Assembly: GCA_934100165.1 (NCBI GenBank)
Contig: CAKOPN010000006.1
Span: 1-64,000, forward strand
DNA length: 64,000 nt
Reading direction: 5' to 3'
Source: an uncultured Bacilli bacterium
GTDB taxonomy: Bacteria; Bacillota_I; Bacilli_A; RF39; UBA660
The notes below the pieces were generated by a model. The model was not told where the DNA came from. It saw only the letters and a list, made by a program, of their open reading frames with translations, and did not search any database. The stretch's first letter is position 1. Each line of letters opens with the position of its first letter. This document shows positions 63,951 to 64,000 of this stretch, piece by piece. The position numbers and the translations under genes were made by a program.

Positions 63951-64000
63951 TTATTTCTTTTTGTTAGCAACAGTTTTTCCTTTACCTTTACGAGTTCTAG
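63951..64000 (-). CDS. rpsM: 30S ribosomal protein S13, C-terminal end (cut by the window)
   Basis: The last 15 codons are visible, ending RTRKGKGKTVANKKK and stop. The ending and its position before rpsK identify S13. Confidence 0.9.
   Translation of the reverse strand, partial: RTRKGKGKTVANKKK

Noticed and set aside
1..64000. tRNA or rRNA genes
   Set aside because: No cloverleaf with T-loop GGTTCGA-type sequence or rRNA-like stretch was noticed on either strand; I cannot run a covariance search.

Overview
The window comes from a low-GC Bacillota (Firmicutes) chromosome. The evidence is the A+T-rich base composition, a leucyl T-box leader, a ribosomal block in the order rpsM-rpsK-rpoA-rplQ then (ECF-like trio) truA-rplM-rpsI, Shine-Dalgarno sequences that pair with the anti-SD of 16S rRNA, NAD-dependent ligase, PcrA, sortases and WXG100-like proteins. 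A Cse60-type spore protein and a LysM/SpoIID-like cluster suggest a spore-forming ancestry. I cannot assign a genus; an uncultured gut Bacilli or Clostridia lineage would fit.

Layout. 0-6 kb: a truncated sensor kinase, an adenylate-forming enzyme, cse60, and a T-box-controlled membrane protein plus leuS. 6-18.5 kb: a GH31 enzyme, a HExxH metallopeptidase, a radical SAM protein, an anchored protein plus ligA, a glycine-rich protein remnant, a nucleotidyltransferase and pcrA. 18.6-23.3 kb: two uncharacterised paralogues and a three-gene cell-wall/spore cluster. 23.4-33.5 kb: one NitT/TauT-type ABC importer operon (binding protein, ATPase, permease) interrupted twice by different serine-recombinase elements. 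Element 1 (24032-27826) carries a large serine recombinase, a uracil-permease-like gene and two small genes; it splits the binding-protein gene. Element 2 (28799-32526) carries a second recombinase, a sortase-like gene, a small secreted protein and a phosphodiester-glycosidase-like protein; it splits the ATPase gene. Removing each element in silico restores an exact open frame (330 and 249 codons).

33.5-44.6 kb: an anchored protein, a double-HTH protein, tag, a metal P-type ATPase, a MacB/FtsX-like ABC exporter with a divergent TetR gene and twin operators, and an acyl-CoA synthetase. 44.6-50.6 kb: surface and secretion genes (ECF sigma factor, sortase, thioester/Cna-B surface protein, CHAP hydrolase, two WXG100-like proteins and a companion). 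50.8-55.8 kb: a zinc alcohol dehydrogenase, a surface beta-structure protein and a two-component system. 55.9-64 kb: the ribosomal block. Its usual EcfA1-EcfA2-EcfT position holds three intact but strongly degenerate homologues whose ATPase motifs have eroded.

The main leads are the doubly interrupted, cleanly restorable ABC operon, the degenerate ECF module, and two sortase-like proteins that both carry tyrosine where the catalytic arginine is expected.
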